Source: Kiritimatiellia bacterium
Lineage (GTDB): Bacteria > Verrucomicrobiota > Kiritimatiellia > RFP12 > UBA1067
NCBI GenBank assembly: GCA_017999015.1
Contig: JAGOBZ010000094.1
Coordinates: 1 to 9,870, forward strand
DNA: 9,870 nucleotides
Direction: 5' to 3'
The notes beneath the pieces were generated by a model. That model was not told the DNA's origin. It saw nothing but the letters and a program-made list of their open reading frames with translations, and searched no databases. Each line of letters begins with the position of its first letter. Position 1 is the first letter of the stretch. Both the position numbers and the translations under genes were made by a program. Of the stretch, positions 6,651 through 9,870 are shown piece after piece.

Positions 6651-6685
6651 CGAAAACCCCGAAAAACAACGGCCGCCGGTTTTCG
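6651..6685. repeat. 8-bp inverted repeat between tRNA-Thr and ACT gene
   Basis: CGAAAACC (6651-6658) and GGTTTTCG (6678-6685) are perfectly inverted with a 19-nt loop. On the minus strand the loop contains T5, but no U-run follows the stem. It could be a processing hairpin or a weak attenuator downstream of the tRNA rather than a standard intrinsic terminator. Confidence 0.4.
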
Positions 6686-6695
6686 AGGTCTGATA

Positions 6696-6771
6696 TGGAG
6701 CCAACGATCCGGATCGAACGGACGACCTGATCATTACGAATGATCTGCTCTACCAGCTGAGCTACGTTGGC
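6696..6771 (-). tRNA. tRNA-Thr (anticodon CGT)
   Basis: The 76-nt minus-strand sequence folds as a complete cloverleaf with CCA encoded. The acceptor arms GCCAACG and CGTTGGC pair perfectly. The D arm is GCTC / GAGC around AGCTGGTA. The anticodon stem is GATCA / TGATC with loop TTCGTAA, giving anticodon CGT (ACG codons). The T arm is GTCCG / CGGAT with loop TTCGATC. The discriminator base is T, followed by CCA. A sigma70-type promoter lies just upstream. Confidence 0.95.
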
Positions 6772-6787
6772 CTCAGAAACGGGCGTC

Positions 6788-6817
6788 ACTATACCGGGTT
6801 ACAGGGGGACAAGTCAA
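6788..6817 (-). promoter_or_regulatory. Promoter of tRNA-Thr
   Basis: On the minus strand TTGACT (6817-6812) is 18 bp from TATAGT (6793-6788). Initiation about 7 nt downstream would start the transcript roughly 8-10 nt before the tRNA 5' end, typical of a tRNA gene. With no clear promoter before the ACT gene, it may also drive the ACT-DUF711 pair. Confidence 0.65.
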
Positions 6818-6870
6818 GTGGGGGGAAGTGAAAAAGAGTAATCTTTCCTTTCTCCTTTTGGGCATTCGGC

Positions 6871-6899
6871 TTGAAATGCCGCAGCGAATCAGGTACTCT
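6871..6899 (+). promoter_or_regulatory. Candidate promoter of the rnf operon
   Basis: TTGAAA (6871-6876) is separated by 17 bp from TACTCT (6894-6899), placing the start point about 35 nt before the rnfA ATG. A short inverted repeat, GGCATT (6861-6866) with AATGCC (6875-6880), overlaps the -35 box and could be a regulator site. The rest of the 6772-6940 gap is AT-rich with T-runs and holds no gene. Confidence 0.45.
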
Positions 6900-6940
6900 T
6901 TTTTGACTTTTTTCTGTTTGTGCCCATGTGAGGTTTCGGT

Positions 6941-7519
6941 ATGGAATACCTGCTGTTGATCATCAGCGCGATTCTTGTGAACAATTTCGTGCTGAGCCGG
7001 TTTCTCGGCATCTGCCCGTTTCTAGGCGTCTCCAAAAAGATATCGACCGCGCTCGGCATGTCGGGTGCGGTTATCTTTGTCATCACCATCGCCTCGGCGG
7101 TGACCTGGTGCCTGCAAACCTACCTGCTGGTTCCGCTGGGACTCGACAAGTTTCTCCAGACGCTCTCGTTTATCCTGGTGATCGCGGCGCTGGTGCAGCT
7201 CATCGATATCGTGATGAAGCGTTTCGCGCCGCCGCTGCATGCTGCGCTCGGAATTTTTTTGCCGTTGATCACCACGAACTGCGCGGTTCTCGGTGTCGCA
7301 GTGCTGAACATGAAAGAGGGGTACGGTCTCCTGAAATCAGTTCTGTTCGGCTTTGCCGCCGCAGTCGGCTTCTCGTTCGCGCTGCTGATCTTCACCGGCT
7401 TGCGCGAGAAGATCGAACGCGCCGCACCGCCCCGTTGCTTCAAGGGCGTGGCGATTTCGCTGGTGACCGCCGGCCTGTTGAGCTTGGCTTTCATGGGCTT
7501 CAGCGGTCTGGTCAAATAA
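6941..7519 (+). CDS. rnfA: Rnf complex membrane subunit RnfA
   Basis: The 192-residue, almost wholly hydrophobic protein has six predicted membrane helices, the normal size and topology of RnfA/RsxA (NqrE homologue). Signature stretches are NNFVLSRFLGICPFLGVSKK (14-33) and LITTNCAVLGVAVLN (109-123). Cys25 and Cys114 sit in the two inverted half-repeats and match the conserved cysteines that, with RnfE, hold an iron-sulfur centre inside the membrane in Rnf/Nqr structures. Rnf couples ferredoxin oxidation and NAD+ reduction to Na+ or H+ export across the cytoplasmic membrane. GTGAGG lies 7 nt before the ATG, the only rnf gene here with a visible SD. It heads the operon, 22 bp before rnfB. RnfA and RnfE are paralogues; first place in an A-B-C-D order supports RnfA. 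Confidence 0.93.
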   Translation: MEYLLLIISAILVNNFVLSRFLGICPFLGVSKKISTALGMSGAVIFVITIASAVTWCLQTYLLVPLGLDKFLQTLSFILVIAALVQLIDIVMKRFAPPLHAALGIFLPLITTNCAVLGVAVLNMKEGYGLLKSVLFGFAAAVGFSFALLIFTGLREKIERAAPPRCFKGVAISLVTAGLLSLAFMGFSGLVK

Positions 7520-7541
7520 ATCTCTAACACTCTCTTTCCCC

Positions 7542-8363
7542 ATGGACCCCATCACAACATCCACCCTTTGTGTCGGCGGCATCGGTCTGGCCAGCGCGGC
7601 GGCCTTGGCCGTGGCCGAGAAATATCTGAGCGTGCCGCAGGATCCGCGTATCGGCAAGGTGACCGAGATACTGCCCGGCGCGAACTGCGGCGGATGCGGT
7701 TATGCGGGCTGTGCTGACTATGCGCGCGCGATCGTGGTTGATAACGCAGAATGCAATCTCTGCGCGCCTGGAGGGGCCGCCTGTGCCCAGGCGATCGCAT
7801 CTTTTCTCGGCCGCGCCGCCGCCGCGATGGAGCGGCGTGTCGCGATCGTGCTCTGTTGCGGCGACGACACCGAAGCGCTCCGTCGCGCCGCCTACAACGG
7901 GATCGCCGACTGCGCGGCCGCGCAGGCCACGGCGGGCGGCGACAAGGGCTGCACCTATGGTTGTCTGGGGTACGGCTCCTGTGCCCGGGTCTGCCCCGTG
8001 AACGCGATCCGCATCGCGAACGGCATCGCCAAGGTCGACAAGGCGCTCTGCATCGCCTGCGGCAAGTGCGTGGCCGCCTGCCCGCGGAAACTGATCAAAC
8101 TCGTGCCGGCCGCCGCCGAGATCCATGTGCTGTGCAGTTCGAAAGACAAAGGCCCCGCCGTCAAGAAGGTTTGCGGCACGGGCTGCATCGGTTGCCGCAT
8201 CTGCACCAAGCTGGCCGACGGCGCGATCAACATGGACGGTTTTCTTGCGGTGGTCGATTACGCCAAGCCACTGACCAATGAAGAGACCGTAGCCAAGTGC
8301 CCCGGCCACTGCATCCGCAAAGACCCTCCCGCATCCGTCCAACCCCCAACTCCTAGATCCTAA
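7542..8363 (+). CDS. rnfB: Rnf complex iron-sulfur subunit RnfB (long, multi-cluster form)
   Basis: The 273-residue protein begins with a short hydrophobic membrane segment (about 7-26). The RnfB N-terminal cluster motif follows, GANCGGCGYAGCADYA (47-62), with Cys49, 52, 57 and 74. Two ferredoxin-type 4Fe-4S motifs come next: C137-x3-C141-x5-C147-x3-C151-P and C170-x2-C173-x2-C176-x3-C180-P. A further Cys set lies at 211, 215, 218, 221, 253 and 257. RnfB accepts electrons from reduced ferredoxin and passes them into the membrane part. The extended C-terminal cysteines are typical of clostridial/Bacteroidetes-type RnfB rather than the short gammaproteobacterial RsxB. There is no SD; the leader is pyrimidine-rich (CTCTTTCCCC before ATG). 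The last residues (PPTPRS) and the TAA are encoded by a heptamer repeat that continues into the rnfC leader. Confidence 0.93.
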   Translation: MDPITTSTLCVGGIGLASAAALAVAEKYLSVPQDPRIGKVTEILPGANCGGCGYAGCADYARAIVVDNAECNLCAPGGAACAQAIASFLGRAAAAMERRVAIVLCCGDDTEALRRAAYNGIADCAAAQATAGGDKGCTYGCLGYGSCARVCPVNAIRIANGIAKVDKALCIACGKCVAACPRKLIKLVPAAAEIHVLCSSKDKGPAVKKVCGTGCIGCRICTKLADGAINMDGFLAVVDYAKPLTNEETVAKCPGHCIRKDPPASVQPPTPRS

Positions 8364-8379
8364 TTCCTAACTCCTAATT
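8345..8379 (+). repeat. Heptanucleotide tandem repeat across rnfB end and rnfC leader
   Basis: Five contiguous 7-bp units: CCCAACT, CCTAGAT, CCTAATT, CCTAACT and CCTAATT. The rnfB stop codon (8361-8363) lies inside the third unit. The array ends 7 nt before the rnfC ATG, followed by a TCTTCCC pyrimidine tract. No SD is present. Confidence 0.85.
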
Positions 8380-8386
8380 TCTTCCC

Positions 8387-9733
8387 ATGGCCACCATCCC
8401 ATCGCCGCACACCTTCCGGGGAGGCATTCACCCCGCCTACAACAAGGCGCTCGCCGCCGCTGAGCCGATCCGCGAATTGCCGTTGCCCGCGCGTCTGACG
8501 GTGCCGATGTCGCAGCACCTCGGCGCACCCGCCAAGCCGGCCGTCAAGGTCGGCGACACGGTCGCGGGCGGACAGCTCATCGCCGAAGCCGGCGGCTTTA
8601 TTTCCGCGCCGGTCCACGCGCCGGCCGCCGGCAAGGTTGTCGCGCTCGAAGAGACGCTCACCGCCTCGGGCCGCTCCTGCGCAGCCGTTGTGATCGAAAC
8701 CGCTTCCGAACAGGTGTGGCAGCCGCTGCCGACCTTCCCCGAGTGGCGCTTCACTACTGCCAAGCAGTTGATCGACCATATCGGCACCGCCGGAGTCGTC
8801 GGTATGGGGGGCGCGGGTTTTCCCACGCGCGTGAAGCTCTCGCCGCCCAGCGACAAGCCGATCGACACCGTGATACTCAACGGGGCCGAGTGCGAGCCGT
8901 ATCTGACCGCCGACCACCGCATGATGCTGGAGCATGCCGCAGAGATCCGCATCGGCGCGGAGATCATCCGCCACATCCTCGGGGCGCGCACCCTGCGCGT
9001 CGCGATCGAGGACAACAAGCCGGATGCCATCGCCGCCATGGAAAAGGTTTTCCAGGATATGGACGGCGACGTGGCCGTCACTGTGCTGCACACCAGCTAT
9101 CCGCAAGGCTCCGAGAAACAGCAGATCTTTTCAGTCACCGGCCGCGAGGTGCCGCGCGGCGGCCTGCCGATGGATGTCGGCTGCGTCGTGGAGAATGTCA
9201 GCACCGCCTTTGCGGTGTTTGACGCCGTCGTCAACGGCAGACCTCTTGTGCGCCGCGTGATCACGGTCACCGGCGACGCCATCGCGCAGCCCGCTAATCT
9301 GCTCGCGCCCTGCGGCACGCTGTACAGCGACCTTGTGGCGGCGTGCGGCGGTGTCGCCGGACGGGCGGCCAAAGTGATCTCGGGCGGTCCGATGATGGGC
9401 TTTGCAGTCAGCAGCCTCGCGGTGCCCACCGGCAAGACGGCCTCCGGCCTGCTGCTGCTTTCACCGAAAAAAATCACCGGTTTCACTTCGCAGGCCTGCA
9501 TTGCCTGCGGGCGCTGCGTGGATGCCTGCCCGATGCGCCTGAGTCCCGCCGAGCTGAGCCAGTGCATCGAGGCGGATGACATCGACGGTGCCGAGCAGAT
9601 CGCGCTCATGGACTGCATCGAATGCGGCTCCTGCGCGTTTGTCTGTCCGGCGCGGCGCCCGCTGGTTCACCACATGCGCCGCGGCAAAGCAGCAGTGATG
9701 GCCCGCCGCGCCGCCGCCAAGAAAACCCCCTAA
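8387..9733 (+). CDS. rnfC: Rnf complex NADH-binding subunit RnfC
   Basis: The 448-residue protein begins with FRGGIHP (10-16), a conserved RnfC start. A barrel-sandwich (biotinyl-like) segment follows (about 33-105). The FMN/NADH-binding Rossmann-like domain comes next, with GVVGMGGAGFPTRVK (136-150) and ILNGAECEPYLTADHRMM (163-180). An SLBB-type region (about 290-340, with VISGGPMMGFAV) precedes two 4Fe-4S motifs, C371-x2-C374-x2-C377-x3-C381-P and C410-x2-C413-x2-C416-x3-C420-P. This is the peripheral subunit that reduces NAD+ (or oxidises NADH in reverse). Its length matches the compact RnfC form, without the long Lys/Ala-rich C-terminal extension of E. coli RsxC; only a short basic Ala/Arg/Lys tail (431-448) remains. 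The ATG lacks an SD and follows the heptamer array. It is 23 bp from rnfB and 74 bp from rnfD. Confidence 0.94.
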   Translation: MATIPSPHTFRGGIHPAYNKALAAAEPIRELPLPARLTVPMSQHLGAPAKPAVKVGDTVAGGQLIAEAGGFISAPVHAPAAGKVVALEETLTASGRSCAAVVIETASEQVWQPLPTFPEWRFTTAKQLIDHIGTAGVVGMGGAGFPTRVKLSPPSDKPIDTVILNGAECEPYLTADHRMMLEHAAEIRIGAEIIRHILGARTLRVAIEDNKPDAIAAMEKVFQDMDGDVAVTVLHTSYPQGSEKQQIFSVTGREVPRGGLPMDVGCVVENVSTAFAVFDAVVNGRPLVRRVITVTGDAIAQPANLLAPCGTLYSDLVAACGGVAGRAAKVISGGPMMGFAVSSLAVPTGKTASGLLLLSPKKITGFTSQACIACGRCVDACPMRLSPAELSQCIEADDIDGAEQIALMDCIECGSCAFVCPARRPLVHHMRRGKAAVMARRAAAKKTP

Positions 9734-9740
9734 CCCGCCC

Positions 9741-9789
9741 CTGAGCCCAGAAACCAGGACCCAGAAACCAGAAACCCGGAACCGGAAAC
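9741..9789 (+). repeat. Heptanucleotide tandem repeat in the rnfD leader
   Basis: Seven contiguous 7-bp units with drift: CTGAGCC, CAGAAAC, CAGGACC, CAGAAAC, CAGAAAC, CCGGAAC and CGGAAAC. They fill most of the 74-bp rnfC-rnfD gap, and a C/T-rich stretch (9795-9807) then leads to the ATG. The motif is the same AAACCNG family as at 5995-6036, in the same orientation relative to the gene. Confidence 0.85.
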
Positions 9790-9807
9790 CACACTCCCCT
9801 TTCCCCC

Positions 9808-9870
9808 ATGAAACCCGAAGCCCCTTCAGACCTTCTCATCATCAGCTCTTCGCCGCACGCCCACTGCGGG
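9808..9870 (+). CDS. rnfD: Rnf complex membrane subunit RnfD (5' end only)
   Basis: Only the first 21 codons are present before the window ends. They read MKPEAPSDLLIISSSPHAHCG. The SSSPH motif (13-17) is the conserved start of RnfD/RsxD (NqrB homologue), which usually continues with Arg or similar residues before the first membrane helix. RnfD is a multi-helix membrane subunit that carries covalently bound FMN and takes part in ion translocation. Its place after rnfC supports the call. As with rnfB and rnfC, there is no SD; a pyrimidine tract (CTTTCCCCC) directly precedes the ATG. Confidence 0.8.
   Translation, partial: MKPEAPSDLLIISSSPHAHCG

Noticed and set aside
6651..6685. Inverted repeat considered as an intrinsic terminator after tRNA-Thr
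   Set aside because: The T-run lies inside the 19-nt loop rather than after the stem, so a standard terminator is not supported; kept only as an inverted repeat.
7524..8342. Minus-strand open frame opposite rnfB
   Set aside because: The plus strand carries complete RnfB cysteine motifs; the antisense product is Gly/Ala/Asp-rich without family features.

Overview
The window is a high-GC, strongly codon-biased piece of a bacterial chromosome. It carries the start of an Rnf operon (ion-translocating ferredoxin:NAD+ oxidoreductase) and a UPF0210/DUF711 protein paired with an ACT-domain protein. Both suggest an anaerobic, fermentative lifestyle. The long cysteine-rich RnfB, the proteobacteria-like rnfABCD order and the several SD-less starts would fit an anaerobic PVC-group bacterium such as a Kiritimatiellota/Verrucomicrobiota relative. 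That placement is inference only; no rRNA or other marker is present.

Left end (1-1050): a compositionally different accessory patch. A type II toxin-antitoxin pair (ribbon-helix-helix antitoxin, MazF/PemK-type RNase) is read on the minus strand from its own promoter and operator. It lies between two near-identical imperfect palindromes (about 180-240 and 998-1050) that resemble integron attC recombination sites in the orientation expected for a minus-strand cassette. A further partial minus-strand reading frame, interrupted by one TAG, runs off the left edge.

Centre (1168-4604, plus strand): two translationally coupled genes for large paralogous membrane-anchored SPFH (stomatin/flotillin-like) proteins. 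Each has one N-terminal membrane helix, three tandem beta-type modules of about 60 residues, an SPFH domain and a long coiled coil. The layout recalls eukaryotic major vault protein. They probably form a hetero-oligomeric membrane assembly. Convergent to them, only 9 bp away, lie the DUF711 gene and its upstream double-ACT partner (minus strand), preceded by tRNA-Thr(CGT) with its own promoter.

Right end (6941-9870, plus strand): rnfA, rnfB, rnfC and the first 21 codons of rnfD, behind a candidate sigma70 promoter. The most unusual non-coding feature is a set of short heptanucleotide tandem arrays. They sit immediately upstream of three start codons (rnfC, rnfD and, on the other strand, the DUF711 gene), always in the same orientation relative to the gene. 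None of these genes has a recognisable Shine-Dalgarno sequence, whereas the SPFH, TA and rnfA genes do.
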